Positions 26,935 through 36,190 are shown, numbered from the stretch's first letter. The stretch: 64,000 bases of DNA from Leifsonia sp. ku-ls (GCA_003367665.1 QKXI01000002.1:62001-126000), one strand, 5' to 3'. The notes: generated from the letters alone by a model not told the origin. Made by a program: numbers and translations.

Positions 26935-27705
26935 TCACCGCCCCCTGAACCGCGGCTCCCTCTTCCCCTGGAACGCCGCGAACCCCTCGCGGTAGTCCTC
27001 CGTGTCGCGCAGCTGCGCCTGCGCAGCGTTCTCCGCCGCCACAGAGCCCCACAGGTCGAGCGAGCCGTCGCGTAGGCCCGCGACGATGCGCTTGCTCGCC
27101 AGATACGCCTGCGTCGCCCCGTTCGCCGCCGTAGCGGCAGCGGCCTCCACGGCCGGCCTCACCTCGCCGGCGGGGAGTGCGCGGGAGAACAGTCCGCCCG
27201 CGACCGCCTCCGCGCCGGAGATCAGCCGGCCCGAGTAGATCAGGTCGAGTGCGCGGTGGGGGCCGAGGCGGGAGACCAGGAGCCAGTGGCCGCCCGAGTC
27301 CAGGGTGGCGCCGAGGGCCGCGAAGGGGGAGCCCACCTTGGCGTCCTCGGCCACGTAGACCACGTCCGTCGCGATCAGGAGGCCGAGGCCGACGCCGAGG
27401 CAGGCCCCGTGCGCGGCTGCGAACGTGGGGGCCGGGAACTCGGCGATCCGGTGCAGCAGCGGGGTGACCAGGCCGTTGAGGTAGCCGCTCACGTCGTCCG
27501 TGGCCGGGTCGACCGCGGAGATGTCGCGGCCCGCGCAGAAGGCGCGGCCCTCGCCGCGCAGCACGAGCGCGCGCACGCCCGCGTGGGCCGCCTCCTCGTA
27601 CGCGGCGGCGAGGGCGCGCAGGTCGTCGGGGCCGAGGGCGTTCAGGCGGTTCGGCGCGTTCAGGGTCACGTGGGCGACGTCGTCGGCGATGTCCAGGTCG
27701 ATCAC
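26935..27705 (-). CDS. enoyl-CoA hydratase/isomerase, phenylacetate operon
   Basis: A 256-aa crotonase-family protein. The CoA/oxyanion segments are GEGRAFCAGRDIS (about residue 60) and AAAHGACLGVGLGLLIATD (about residue 102), and SRLGPHRALDLIYSGRLI follows. The expected position for the second catalytic Glu reads as LGATLDSGGHW, so activity may differ from a standard hydratase; PaaG-type isomerases also deviate here. It starts at GTG 27705 with AGGAGG, 14 nt after paaE, so it is the last gene of the paaABCDE operon. Its likely role is isomerising ring-1,2-epoxyphenylacetyl-CoA to oxepin-CoA (PaaG) or a later beta-oxidation step. Confidence 0.8.
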   Translation of the reverse strand: MIDLDIADDVAHVTLNAPNRLNALGPDDLRALAAAYEEAAHAGVRALVLRGEGRAFCAGRDISAVDPATDDVSGYLNGLVTPLLHRIAEFPAPTFAAAHGACLGVGLGLLIATDVVYVAEDAKVGSPFAALGATLDSGGHWLLVSRLGPHRALDLIYSGRLISGAEAVAGGLFSRALPAGEVRPAVEAAAATAANGATQAYLASKRIVAGLRDGSLDLWGSVAAENAAQAQLRDTEDYREGFAAFQGKREPRFRGR

Positions 27706-27719
27706 GCGGGGCCTCCTGT

Positions 27720-28808
27720 TCAGACGTCGTAGTCCACGACGACGCGGTCGGTGAGGGGATGGGACTGGCAGGTGAGCACGTAGCCGCGCTCGAGCTCCTC
27801 CGGCTCCAGCGCGTAGTTCTCCGTCATGCGCACGTCGCCCGCGAGCAGGCGCGCGCGGCAGGTGCCGCAGACGCCGCCGGTGCACGCGAAGGGCACGTCC
27901 GGGCGCACGCGGAGCGCCGCGTTCAGCACGGACTCGTTGGCGTCGACGGGCGTGCTCACGGTCGACGTCATCCCGTCGAGCGTGAACTCGATCTCGGCGG
28001 TGCGCTCGCCGTCGTGCACCACCACCGGGCGGCCGACGTCGCCGCGCGGCTCCACCGGGTCGCCGGTGGTGAACAGCTCGAAGTGGACGCGGTCCCGCGG
28101 CACCCCGTACTCCTCCAGCACGTCACGGCACAGTTGCACCAGCTCGAACGGGCCGCACAGGAACCACTCGTCCACCGACGACGGCGGGACCAGGACGTCG
28201 AGCATCCGCCGCAGCCGATCCTCGTCGATGCGGCCCGACAGCAGCGGGGCGGAGCGCTGCTCGCGGGAGAGGACGTGGTGCAGGGCCAGGCGCGCCGGGT
28301 AGCGGTCCTTCAGGTCGGCCAGCTCCTCCAGGAACATGACGTCGATCGCCGTGCGGTTCGTGTAGACGAGGGTGAAGCGGGAGTCCGGCGAGCCGGAGAG
28401 CACGCTGGCGGCGAGCGCCATCAGCGGGGTGATGCCGGAGCCCGCCGCGATGCCGACGATGTGGCGGCCCGCGGTGCGCGCGGGGTCGATGGTGAACGTG
28501 CCCTGCGGGCTCATCACGTCGATCTCGTCGCCCGGCCGCAGCTCGCTCGTCGCCCAGGTGGAGAACGCGCCGCCCAGGTCACGCTTGATCGCGACGCTGA
28601 GGCGGCCGGCCGACGGCGGACGGCACAGCGAGTAGCTCCGGCGCAGCTCCCGGCCGCCGACGTGCGCGCGCAACGCGACGTGCTGGCCGGGCAGGTAGTC
28701 GTACTCGCTGCGCAACTCCTCCGGCACCGCGAAGGTGACCTCGACGCTGGCCGCGGTCAGCGGGCGCACGTCGGCGACGGCGAGCGTGTGGAAGCGGGCG
28801 CGCGCCAT
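27720..28808 (-). CDS. paaE: phenylacetyl-CoA epoxidase reductase subunit
   Basis: A 362-aa NAD(P)H reductase that feeds electrons to the PaaABC epoxidase. The N-terminal FAD domain has RRSYSLCRPPSAG (residues 55-67), and the NAD-binding domain has VGIAAGSGITPLMALA and FLCGPFELV. The C-terminal plant-type [2Fe-2S] domain shows CTGGVCGTCRARLLAGD plus the last Cys in VLTCQSHP. ATG 28808 lies 2 nt after the paaD stop. The length fits the family. Confidence 0.93.
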   Translation of the reverse strand: MARARFHTLAVADVRPLTAASVEVTFAVPEELRSEYDYLPGQHVALRAHVGGRELRRSYSLCRPPSAGRLSVAIKRDLGGAFSTWATSELRPGDEIDVMSPQGTFTIDPARTAGRHIVGIAAGSGITPLMALAASVLSGSPDSRFTLVYTNRTAIDVMFLEELADLKDRYPARLALHHVLSREQRSAPLLSGRIDEDRLRRMLDVLVPPSSVDEWFLCGPFELVQLCRDVLEEYGVPRDRVHFELFTTGDPVEPRGDVGRPVVVHDGERTAEIEFTLDGMTSTVSTPVDANESVLNAALRVRPDVPFACTGGVCGTCRARLLAGDVRMTENYALEPEELERGYVLTCQSHPLTDRVVVDYDV

Positions 28809-28810
28809 CC

Positions 28811-29293
28811 TCAGAGCGCCTTGAAGTGGTCGAACGGCTCGCCGCAGCCGCGGCAGACGAAGAGCGCCTTGCACGAGGTCGACCCGAAGTGGGCGACCTC
28901 CCGGGTGTCCAGCGAGCCGCAGTGCGGGCACTTCACCGACAGGCGGACGCTGACCGGGCCGGCGGCGGACGGCGGGGCGATGCCGTACTCCTTCAGCGCA
29001 GCGCGGCCCTTCGCGTTGATCCAGTCGGTCGTCCAGGCGGGGGAGAGGACGAGCCGCACACGTACCTCGTCGAAGCCGGCCGCGGTCAAGGCCCGGACGA
29101 CATCCTCCCGAATCGCGTCCATCGCCGGGCAGCCGGAGTAGGTGGGGGTGATGACGACGTCCACGCCGTCGTCGCTCACGGTCACCTCGCGGAGCACGCC
29201 CAGATCGTCGATGCTCAGCACCGGCACCTCGGGGTCGACCACCGCGGCGGCGGCCGACCAGGCGCGTGCGGCGTCGGCGTGATGCGTCACCAT
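28811..29293 (-). CDS. paaD: PaaD, iron-sulfur assembly factor for the epoxidase
   Basis: A 160-aa protein with an N-terminal MIP18/DUF59 domain (DPEVPVLSIDDLGVLREV, TYSGCPAMDAI) and a C-terminal zinc-ribbon-like part (CPHCGSLDT and CRGCGEPFDHFKAL). PaaD is thought to help mature the metal or iron-sulfur centres of the phenylacetyl-CoA epoxidase and is not itself a catalytic subunit. It overlaps paaC by 7 nt. Confidence 0.92.
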   Translation of the reverse strand: MVTHHADAARAWSAAAAVVDPEVPVLSIDDLGVLREVTVSDDGVDVVITPTYSGCPAMDAIREDVVRALTAAGFDEVRVRLVLSPAWTTDWINAKGRAALKEYGIAPPSAAGPVSVRLSVKCPHCGSLDTREVAHFGSTSCKALFVCRGCGEPFDHFKAL

Positions 29294-30105
29294 GTCGCCC
29301 CCGGATGCTGCCGCGCTAGCACCTGCAGCTCGGCGAGCAGCGGCGCCAGGTGCTCCGAATGCCGGCCGCGCCGGCCGCCGCCGGCCGCGTGGAACGCCTG
29401 CGGCGGCTCCAGCTCCGCCTCCGCGAGCACGGGCGCGGTGTCGGCGTCGAACGCGGCACGGAGGGTGGAGGGGCGCACGGCCACGCCCTCCAGCGTGTCC
29501 AGCAGCGGCTCGTCGGCGAACAGCTCGTCGACGTACGGCCACACGTCGTCCAGCGCGCGGAGCAGGCGGCGGCGGGACTCGTCGGTGCCGAGAGCGAGGC
29601 GCAGCATCCACTGGTCGGCGTGGTCGCGGTGGTAGTCGACCTCCTTGACCGCCTTCGCGGCGACGCCGGCGAGCACGGGGTCGGTGGATGCGCGCAGCCG
29701 GTCGTACAGCGCATACAGGTAGTGCGCGGCGGCGAACTGGCGCACGATCGTGTGCGCGAAGTCGCCGTTCGGCTGCTCGAACAGGTGCGCAGAGCGGAAG
29801 TCGCCCTCGTCGCGCGAGTAGGCGAGGTCGTCCTCGGTGCGGCCGTCCGCCGAGCCGGCGTAGCGCAGCAGCGAGCGGGCGTGGCCGAGCAGGTCGAGGG
29901 CGATGTTGGCGAGCGCGACGTCCTCCTCCAGCTCGGGCGCGCGCGTGATCCAGCCGCCCAGTCGCTGCGATAGCACCAGGGAGTCGTCGCCCAGCCACAG
30001 GGCGTACTCGGCGACCGCGCGGGAGGCGGGCGCGTCGGCGGTGACGAACTCGTCGGAGAGCGTCACCGCGGACAGCTCCACGTGGCCGTGGTCGGTGTCC
30101 GTCAC
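29287..30105 (-). CDS. paaC: phenylacetyl-CoA epoxidase structural subunit
   Basis: A 272-aa ferritin-like helical protein that pairs with PaaA in the epoxidase core but lacks a full diiron site. Landmarks are LAEYALWLGDDSLVLSQRL-like helix 1 (residues 28-46), ALDLLGHARSLLRYAG and EVDYHRDHADQWMLRLALG. The GTG start at 30105 overlaps the paaB stop (GTGA). The complex converts phenylacetyl-CoA to the ring-1,2-epoxide. Confidence 0.92.
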   Translation of the reverse strand: MTDTDHGHVELSAVTLSDEFVTADAPASRAVAEYALWLGDDSLVLSQRLGGWITRAPELEEDVALANIALDLLGHARSLLRYAGSADGRTEDDLAYSRDEGDFRSAHLFEQPNGDFAHTIVRQFAAAHYLYALYDRLRASTDPVLAGVAAKAVKEVDYHRDHADQWMLRLALGTDESRRRLLRALDDVWPYVDELFADEPLLDTLEGVAVRPSTLRAAFDADTAPVLAEAELEPPQAFHAAGGGRRGRHSEHLAPLLAELQVLARQHPGATW

Positions 30106-30389
30106 AGGTGCTTCACCCCCTCGGCGGCGGTGTAGTAGGTGGCGTGGCGGAAGTTCTTGCCCTCTGGGGAGGTGAAGAACGCGTCCTTCGCGTCCGGGTC
30201 GCTCGCGGTGATCGCGTCGGAGCGCACCACCCAGATCGAGACGCCCTCGCCGCGGCGCGTGTACAGGTCGCGGGCGTTGCGCACGGCCAGCTGTTCGTCG
30301 GGGGCGTGCAGGGAGCCGACGTGGACGTGGCTGAGACCCCGCGAGGCGCGCACGAAGACCTCCCAGAGGGGCCACGGCTCGGCGCTCAT
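30102..30389 (-). CDS. paaB: phenylacetyl-CoA epoxidase subunit PaaB
   Basis: A 95-aa protein matching PaaB throughout: [20 protein letters not shown] at the start, [19 protein letters not shown] in the middle and a [13 protein letters not shown] end. It bridges PaaA-PaaC modules in the epoxidase. It is coupled on both sides by 4-nt overlaps. Confidence 0.93.
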   Translation of the reverse strand: MSAEPWPLWEVFVRASRGLSHVHVGSLHAPDEQLAVRNARDLYTRRGEGVSIWVVRSDAITASDPDAKDAFFTSPEGKNFRHATYYTAAEGVKHL

Positions 30390-31339
30390 GCGACCGCCTC
30401 CGCAGACGCGCGGGCGGCGGCCTGCTTCTCGGCGTAGGCGGCCGCGGCCTCCCGCACCCAGGCGCCGTCCTCGTGGGCCTCGCGCCGGCGCTGCAGCCGC
30501 TGCGCGTTGCACGGCCCGCGGCCGGCGATGACCTCCTGCAGCTCGCTCCAGTCGATCGGGCCGAGGTCGTATGCTTGGGCGTCCTCGTTCCAGCGCAGGT
30601 CCGGGTCGGGGAGGGTGACGCCGAGCGCCTCCGCCTGCGGCACCAGCATGGCGACGAAGCGCTGCCGCAGCTCGTCGTTGGAGAAGCGCTTGATCTTCCA
30701 CGCCATCGAGCGCGCCGAGTTGGGGGAGTCAGCGTCGGGCGGCCCGAACATCATCAGCGACGGCCAGTACCAGCGGTCGACCGCGTCCTGCGCCATCCGC
30801 TGCTGCTCCGGCGTCCCGCGCATGAGCGTCAGCAGGATCTCGAAGCCCTGCCGCTGGTGGAACGACTCCTCCTTGCAGATGCGGACCATGGCGCGGCCGT
30901 ACGGCGCATACGAGCAGCGGCACAGCGGCACCTGGTTGCAGATCGCGGCGCCGTCGACGAGCCAGCCGATCGCGCCGATGTCCGCCCAGCTGAGCGTTGG
31001 GTAGTTGAAGATCGACGAGTACTTGGCCTTGCCCGCCAGCAGTTGCTCGGTCAGCTCGTCGCGGCTGACGCCGAGGGTTTCGGTGGCCGAGTAGAGGTAG
31101 AGGCCGTGCCCCGCCTCGTCCTGCACCTTGGCCATCAGGATGGCCTTGCGCTTCAGGCTCGGGGCGCGCGTGATCCAGTTGGCCTCGGGCTGCATGCCGA
31201 TGATCTCGGAGTGGGCGTGCTGCGACATCTGGCGGATGAGCGTGCGCCGGTAGTCGTCCGGCATCCAGTCGCGCGGCTCGATGCGGTCGTCGGCGGCGAT
31301 GAGCTCGTCGAACCGGGCCGCCTCGGTGGTGGTCTCCAT
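30386..31339 (-). CDS. paaA: phenylacetyl-CoA epoxidase catalytic subunit PaaA
   Basis: A 317-aa ferritin-fold diiron mono-oxygenase subunit. Iron-ligand helices are seen at [15 protein letters not shown] (residues 42-56), [16 protein letters not shown] (residues 70-85) and [16 protein letters not shown] (about 153-168). It is the first gene of the minus-strand operon, and a PaaR-type palindrome lies just upstream. The last ~45 residues form an Arg/Ala-rich tail. The operon is divergent from paaR. Confidence 0.94.
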   Translation of the reverse strand: METTTEAARFDELIAADDRIEPRDWMPDDYRRTLIRQMSQHAHSEIIGMQPEANWITRAPSLKRKAILMAKVQDEAGHGLYLYSATETLGVSRDELTEQLLAGKAKYSSIFNYPTLSWADIGAIGWLVDGAAICNQVPLCRCSYAPYGRAMVRICKEESFHQRQGFEILLTLMRGTPEQQRMAQDAVDRWYWPSLMMFGPPDADSPNSARSMAWKIKRFSNDELRQRFVAMLVPQAEALGVTLPDPDLRWNEDAQAYDLGPIDWSELQEVIAGRGPCNAQRLQRRREAHEDGAWVREAAAAYAEKQAAARASAEAVA

Positions 31340-31354
31340 CGACCTCCCCTTTAC

Positions 31355-31372
31355 TTACTGATCGTTCGTTCA
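31355..31372. promoter_or_regulatory. PaaR-type operator between paaA and paaR
   Basis: Read on the minus strand the site is TGAACGAACGATCAGTAA, an imperfect palindrome in the 72-nt divergent gap. It fits the published corynebacterial PaaR pattern (ACTNACCGNNCGNNCGGTNAGT, as recalled) with few deviations. It could control both directions and be relieved by phenylacetyl-CoA. A related site lies at 37400-37417. Confidence 0.6.
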
Positions 31373-31411
31373 GTATATGCCGAAGCGCGGCCGGCGTGCC
31401 AGACTGGGCGG

Positions 31412-31990
31412 ATGACGGACGTCCTCCGCCGCGGCCGGCCCGGCTACGACCAGCGCGGCATCCTCGAGGTCGCGGTCGCCGCCTTCAACGAGCACGGCTA
31501 CGACGCGACGTCGATCGGGATGCTCGCGGAGCGGCTCGGCCTGTCGAAGTCGGCGATCTACCACCACGTCGCGTCGAAGGACGAGCTGCTCGGCCTCGCG
31601 CTCGACGAGGCGCTCGACGGGCTGGAGGGCGTGCTGCGGGCTCCGGAGGCGGAGAACGGCACGGCGGCCGACCGCCTGGCGTTCGTGCTGCGCGGCGCGG
31701 TGCGCGTGCTCGCCGACCGGCTGCCCTACGTCACGCTGCTGCTGCGGGTGCGCGGCAACACCGACGTCGAGCGCTCCGCGCTGGAGCGCCGCCGCGCCTT
31801 CGACCACGCCGTCGCCGCCCTCGTCGCCGAGGCCCGCTCCGAAGGCTCCCTGCGTACCGACGCCGACCCCGCCGTCGTCGCGCGCCTCCTCTTCGGCATG
31901 ATCAACTCCCTCACCGAGTGGTACACCCCCGAGGGCCCCCTCACCCCCGACGACCTCGCCGACACCATCCTCTCCCTCGCCCTCCGCTGA
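31412..31990 (+). CDS. paaR: TetR-family regulator of phenylacetate catabolism
   Basis: A 192-aa TetR-family repressor. The N-terminal helix-turn-helix is DATSIGMLAERLGLSKSAIYHHVASKDELL (residues 30-59), and the helical ligand-binding domain includes RLPYVTLLLRVRGNTDVE. Its divergent position to paaA and the operator between them support the PaaR role; in related actinobacteria the inducer is phenylacetyl-CoA. The ATG at 31412 has CAGACT 6 nt upstream and no clear Shine-Dalgarno, so the mRNA may be leaderless. Confidence 0.85.
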   Translation: MTDVLRRGRPGYDQRGILEVAVAAFNEHGYDATSIGMLAERLGLSKSAIYHHVASKDELLGLALDEALDGLEGVLRAPEAENGTAADRLAFVLRGAVRVLADRLPYVTLLLRVRGNTDVERSALERRRAFDHAVAALVAEARSEGSLRTDADPAVVARLLFGMINSLTEWYTPEGPLTPDDLADTILSLALR

Positions 31991-32002
31991 CCCCGCCCCA
32001 AT

Positions 32003-32067
32003 CCATCGCTTCCTCGATTAATCGGGTGACACGCCGGGCAAGATCGGATTAAGCGAGGAAGCGATGG
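32003..32067. repeat. long inverted repeat, copy 1 of a two-copy element
   Basis: The arms 32003-32023 and 32047-32067 pair over 21 bp with one mismatch around a 23-nt loop. It lies between the convergent ends of paaR and paaZ and could end transcription from both sides. The arm core TCGCTTCCTCGNTTAATC recurs at 37467-37531. Confidence 0.8.
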
Positions 32068-32092
32068 TGGGGGGCGGAGGGGGACGAGGGGG

Positions 32093-34141
32093 TTACTTGG
32101 CGACGAGGGTGAGGAGGTCGTAGGTGGCGACGAGCTCGTCGCGCTGGTTCAGGATGCGGGCGTCCCAGCGCACCTCGCCGTAGTCGTCGGTCTCGCGCGG
32201 GGTGATCTGCTTGGCGGTCAGGGCGACGCGGATGCTGTCGCCGGGGACGACGGGGGTCAGGAAGCGGAGGTCCTCCAGGCCGTAGTTGGCCAGCACCGGA
32301 CCCGGCTCGGGGTCGACGAACAGTCCGGCCGCCCACGACACCAGCAGGTAGCCGTGCGCCACCCGACCGGGGAAGAAGGGGTTCGCGGCCGCCGCCTCCT
32401 CGTCCATGTGGGCGTAGAAGGTGTCGCCGGTGAACGTGGCGAACTGCTCGATGTCGTCGAGCGTGACCCGCCGCGGACCCGACTGCACCTGGTCGCCGAT
32501 GCGCAGCGTGGCGAGCGACTTGCGGAAGGGATGCGGCCCTTCCGCCGAGGCCGCCGCGCCCGGGTGCCAGACGCCGGTGATCGCGGTCAGCTGGTCCGGC
32601 GAGCCCTGCAGCGCGGTCCGCTGCATGTGGTTCAGCACCGCCCGGATGCCGCCCAGCTCCTCGCCGCCTCCCGCGCGTCCCGGTCCGCCGTGCACCAGGT
32701 GCGGCATGGGCGAGCCGTGGCCGGTGGACGTGCGCGCGTCGTCGCGGTCGAGCACCAGGATGCGGCCGTTGTACGCGGCGGAGCCGAGCACGAACGCGCG
32801 CGCGAACTCCGGATCGTGCGTCGCGACGCTGGTGACGAGCGAGCCGCCGCCACGGGCCACGAGCTGCACCGCCTCCGCCGGCTCGCGGTAGGCGAGCACG
32901 CTGGCGACCGGCCCGAACGCCTCCACGGTATGCGCCTCGGGTGTCCAGGCGTCCGCGAAGCGGAGCAGCAGGGGAGCGACGAAGGCGCCCTCCGGCGCGA
33001 CGCCCACGGTGCCGTCGGCGTGCGTCACGGTCGGCTGGTCGAGCCCGCCGAGCACGAGCTCGCCGCCGGCGGCGACCAGGCGCGCCACCTGCCGCAGCAC
33101 CTCCTCGCGCTGGGTGCGCGACGCCAGCGGACCCATCGTGACGCCCTCGGCGCGCGGGTCCCCGACGACGACGCGCGACGCGATCCGATCGCGCACGGCG
33201 GCGACGACGTCGTCGGCGAGCGGTTCCGGCACGATCGCCCGCCGGATGGCGGTGCACTTCTGGCCCGACTTGGCGGTCAGCTCGACGACCAGCCCCTTCA
33301 CGTAGGCGTCGAACTCCGGTGTCCCGGTCACCGCGTCGGGACCGAGCACCGAGGCGTTGATGGAGTCGGTCTCGCTGGTGAACCGCACCCCGCCGGTCTG
33401 CACGGCGTCGTGCGCCTTCAGCCGCTCCGCCGTGGACGCCGACCCGGTGAACGCGACCAGGTCGCCCAGCCGCAGGTGGTCGAACAGGTCGGGCACCGAC
33501 CCGGAGACGAGCTGCAGCGACCCCGCGGGGAGCAGCCCGGAGTCGACCATGATCCGCACCGCCGCCTCGGCGATGAACGCCGTCGGGGTCGCCGGCTTCA
33601 CGAGCGTCGGCATCCCGGCGAGGAACGACGGACCGAACTTCTCCAGCATCCCCCAGACCGGGAAGTTGAACGCGTTGATCTGCACTGCGACGCCGGGCAG
33701 CCGCGTGTAGACGTGCCGGCCGAGGAAGCTGCCGTCCTTCGACAGCGACTCCGCCGGGCCGTCGAGCACGACCTGCGCGTTGGGGAGCTCGCGGCGGCCC
33801 TTCGAGCCGTAGGTGAACAGGGCGCCGATGCCGCCGTCGACGTCGATCCACGCGTCGGCCCGGGTCGCGCCGGCCCGCGCGGAGAGGGCGTACAGCTCGT
33901 CCTTGTGCTCGGTCAGCGCCTGCGCGAGTCGCTTCAGCAGCAGCGCCCGCTGGTGGAAGGTGAGCTCGCCGAGCGAGCGCTGGCCGACGGTCCTGGCGTG
34001 CTCCAGCGCGCCGGCGAGGTCGAGGCCGGCGGTGCTGACGCGCGTGACCAGTTCGCCGGTGGAGGCGTCGAGCACGTCGGTGGCGCCGTCCTCGGTGTCG
34101 GGCGTCCACCATCCGTCACGGAGATAGCTGGGCAGGATCAT
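32093..34141 (-). CDS. paaZ: oxepin-CoA hydrolase / semialdehyde dehydrogenase PaaZ
   Basis: A 682-aa fusion. Residues 1-520 are an aldehyde dehydrogenase with INAFNFPVWGMLEKFGP, VAFTGSAST and the catalytic Cys in TAKSGQKCTAIRRAI. Residues from about 535 are a MaoC-like R-specific hydratase (hot-dog fold) with FATFTGDTFYAHMDEE and PFFPGRVAHGYLLVS. PaaZ opens oxepin-CoA and oxidises the resulting semialdehyde, giving 3-oxo-5,6-dehydrosuberyl-CoA. The ATG at 34141 has AAGGAG. Both halves look intact. Confidence 0.93.
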   Translation of the reverse strand: MILPSYLRDGWWTPDTEDGATDVLDASTGELVTRVSTAGLDLAGALEHARTVGQRSLGELTFHQRALLLKRLAQALTEHKDELYALSARAGATRADAWIDVDGGIGALFTYGSKGRRELPNAQVVLDGPAESLSKDGSFLGRHVYTRLPGVAVQINAFNFPVWGMLEKFGPSFLAGMPTLVKPATPTAFIAEAAVRIMVDSGLLPAGSLQLVSGSVPDLFDHLRLGDLVAFTGSASTAERLKAHDAVQTGGVRFTSETDSINASVLGPDAVTGTPEFDAYVKGLVVELTAKSGQKCTAIRRAIVPEPLADDVVAAVRDRIASRVVVGDPRAEGVTMGPLASRTQREEVLRQVARLVAAGGELVLGGLDQPTVTHADGTVGVAPEGAFVAPLLLRFADAWTPEAHTVEAFGPVASVLAYREPAEAVQLVARGGGSLVTSVATHDPEFARAFVLGSAAYNGRILVLDRDDARTSTGHGSPMPHLVHGGPGRAGGGEELGGIRAVLNHMQRTALQGSPDQLTAITGVWHPGAAASAEGPHPFRKSLATLRIGDQVQSGPRRVTLDDIEQFATFTGDTFYAHMDEEAAAANPFFPGRVAHGYLLVSWAAGLFVDPEPGPVLANYGLEDLRFLTPVVPGDSIRVALTAKQITPRETDDYGEVRWDARILNQRDELVATYDLLTLVAK

Positions 34142-34177
34142 GGGTGGCTCCTTCGGATCGAGGGGCGGGCGGATGCG

Positions 34178-34183
34178 TAAGCT
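34178..34183 (+). promoter_or_regulatory. -10 box of paaI
   Basis: TAAGCT ends 6 nt before the paaI ATG, in the 48-nt gap between divergent paaZ and paaI. It fits the leaderless pattern of this window. Confidence 0.45.
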
Positions 34184-34189
34184 GGCGGC

Positions 34190-34591
34190 ATGGCCGACGG
34201 CGACTGGACGATCGAACTGGGCGAGCTCGACACGAAGATGGGCGTGCGCATCCTGGAGCAGTCCGCGGAGCGCGTGGTCGCGACCATGCCCGTAGAGGGC
34301 AACCGGCAGTCGTTCGGGCTGCTGCACGGCGGGGCGTCGGTCGCGTTCGCGGAGGCGCTCGGGTCGTGGGCGGCCGTCATCCACGCGGGGCCCGGACGCA
34401 GCGCGGTCGGCGTCGACATCAACGCGACCCACCACCGGTCGGCGCGCTCGGGGCTCGTGACCGGGGTCGCGACGGCGATCCGGCTCGGCCGCACGATCGC
34501 GTCGCACGAGATCGTCATCACCGACGAGGACGGCAACCGGCTCTGCACGGCGCGCATCACCAACCTCATCATCGACGCCCCGGAGCGGTAG
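34190..34591 (+). CDS. paaI: PaaI-type hot-dog thioesterase
   Basis: A 133-aa thioesterase with the PaaI signature NRQSFGLLHGGASVAFAEALG (residues 42-62) and VGVDINATHHRSAR. It hydrolyses hydroxylated phenylacetyl-CoA species that would otherwise trap CoA and clog the pathway. It is transcribed opposite to paaZ, and its 3' end overlaps the 3' end of the convergent dehydrogenase gene by about 23 nt. Confidence 0.9.
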   Translation: MADGDWTIELGELDTKMGVRILEQSAERVVATMPVEGNRQSFGLLHGGASVAFAEALGSWAAVIHAGPGRSAVGVDINATHHRSARSGLVTGVATAIRLGRTIASHEIVITDEDGNRLCTARITNLIIDAPER

Positions 34592-35447
34592 GCGGGGCGC
34601 CCTCGCTCCAGTCGTAGAACCCGCGGCCGGCCTTCTGGCCGAGCATCCCCTCGGCGACCATCCGCCGCAGCAGCTCCGGCGGCTCGAAGCGCGGGCCGAG
34701 CTCCCGCGCCAGGTACTCGGCGATGTCGAGCCGCACGTCCAGCCCGACGATGTCGGTGAGCCGGAGCGGGCCGACCGGGTGCTTGTAGCCGAGCGTCATC
34801 GCCGTGTCGATGTCCTCTGGTGCTGCGACGCCCTCCTCGACCATCCGGATCGCCTCCAACCCGAGCAGCACGCCGAGGCGCGAGGAGGCGAAGCCGGGGG
34901 AGTCGTGCACGGTGATCGCGGTCTTGCCGATGGCGCCGACCCAGCGTTCCGCGGCCTCGGCGGCGGACGGCGCGGTCGCGGTGCCGGTCACCAGCTCGAC
35001 CAGCGTGGAGGCGGGCACGGGATTGAAGAAGTGCATCCCGAGGAAGGCGCCCGGCCGCCGCAGTCCCTCCGCCAGGGCGTCGATCGACAGGGACGAGGTG
35101 TTGGTGGCGAGCACGGCGTCCACCGGCAGCAGGTCTTCCGCCCGCCGCAGCGCCTCGCGCTTCAGTCCGACCAGCTCGGGCACCGCCTCGACGGCCAGCC
35201 CGGCGCCGCTGAGCGCCTCCCAGGTGACCGTGACCAGCAGGCGCTCCGGGTCGGGTGCCGCGGCGCCGCGGCGGACGCTGCCCTCCACGGCCGCGAGGAT
35301 GCGGTCGCGGGCCTCCGCCGCCGCGGAGGCGTCCCGCTCCACCACGACGACCTCGGCGCCGGCCATCAGGAAGGCGTGCGCGATGCCCGCGCCCATCCGT
35401 CCGCCGCCGATGACGGCGACGCGCTCGGGCAGTGCTCCGGCGTTCAC
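34569..35447 (-). CDS. paaH: 3-hydroxyacyl-CoA dehydrogenase
   Basis: A 292-aa NAD-dependent dehydrogenase. The Rossmann motif VAVIGGGRMGAGIAHAF lies at residues 10-26, TNTSSLSIDALA and LGMHFFNPVP around residues 120-145, and the C-terminal helical domain carries KHPVGPLRLTDIVGLDV. It oxidises 3-hydroxyadipyl-CoA to 3-oxoadipyl-CoA late in phenylacetate breakdown. The GTG start overlaps the stop of the upstream hydratase gene (GTGA). Confidence 0.88.
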   Translation of the reverse strand: MNAGALPERVAVIGGGRMGAGIAHAFLMAGAEVVVVERDASAAAEARDRILAAVEGSVRRGAAAPDPERLLVTVTWEALSGAGLAVEAVPELVGLKREALRRAEDLLPVDAVLATNTSSLSIDALAEGLRRPGAFLGMHFFNPVPASTLVELVTGTATAPSAAEAAERWVGAIGKTAITVHDSPGFASSRLGVLLGLEAIRMVEEGVAAPEDIDTAMTLGYKHPVGPLRLTDIVGLDVRLDIAEYLARELGPRFEPPELLRRMVAEGMLGQKAGRGFYDWSEGAPPTAPGRR

Positions 35448-36190
35448 CTCGGTCTCCTCCGTTCCAGGAACTCGGTCATCCTGCGTCGCTTCTCCGGCGA
35501 GTCGAACAGCTCCGCCTGCGCCTCGCGCTCCGCGGCCGGGTGACGGTCGGCGGGCTCGCGCAGCACGCGCTTGGTGTGCCGGGTGGCGAGCGGGTCGTTG
35601 GCGGCGATCCGGTCGGCGAGGGCGTGCGCGGCGGCGAGCAGCTCGTCCGGCTCGTGCAGCGACGACACCAGGCCCGCGGCCAGCGCCTCCTCCCCGGTGA
35701 GGAGGCGGCCGGTCAGCACGAGCTCGGTGGCCAACGGCAGCCCGACCAGCGCAGGCAGCCGCCAGAGCGCGCCGGCGGCCGCGATGATCCCGAGGCCGGT
35801 CTCCGGGTTTCCGATGCGCAGTCGCGGCGTGCCGAGGCGCAGGTCGGCGGCGTAGGCGAGCTCCGCGCCCCCGCCGAGGGCGTAGCCGTCGAGCGCGGCG
35901 ATGACGGGCATCGGCAGCTCGGCGATCCGGGTGAACACCATGTCGTTGATGCCGCGGGCGGCGTCGGCGGCGGTGCGCTCGCGCAGCTGGGCGATGTCGG
36001 CGCCCGAGGCGAACACGCCTCCGGAGCCGGTGAGGATGAGGAGGCGCGGCTCGGCCTCCAACGCCTCGCACACCGCGTGCAGCTCGTCCACCATGCGCTG
36101 GTCGATCGCGTTGCGCCGTTCCGGGCGGTCCAGGGTCACCACCATCCGGTCGGGGAGCTCCTCGACCGTGAGGCTGTGCTCGGCGGTCAT
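35444..36190 (-). CDS. paaF: enoyl-CoA hydratase, phenylacetate cluster
   Basis: A 248-aa crotonase. The oxyanion segments are GSGGVFASGADIAQL (residues 53-67) and ALDGYALGGGAELAYAADL (residues 96-114), and a Glu follows in GNPETGLGIIAAAGALWRLP, as expected for a true hydratase. It probably hydrates 2,3-dehydroadipyl-CoA (PaaF). It overlaps the thiolase gene by 4 nt and the dehydrogenase gene by 4 nt, in a three-gene operon. Assignment of F rather than G is inferred from this intact Glu. Confidence 0.85.
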   Translation of the reverse strand: MTAEHSLTVEELPDRMVVTLDRPERRNAIDQRMVDELHAVCEALEAEPRLLILTGSGGVFASGADIAQLRERTAADAARGINDMVFTRIAELPMPVIAALDGYALGGGAELAYAADLRLGTPRLRIGNPETGLGIIAAAGALWRLPALVGLPLATELVLTGRLLTGEEALAAGLVSSLHEPDELLAAAHALADRIAANDPLATRHTKRVLREPADRHPAAEREAQAELFDSPEKRRRMTEFLERRRPR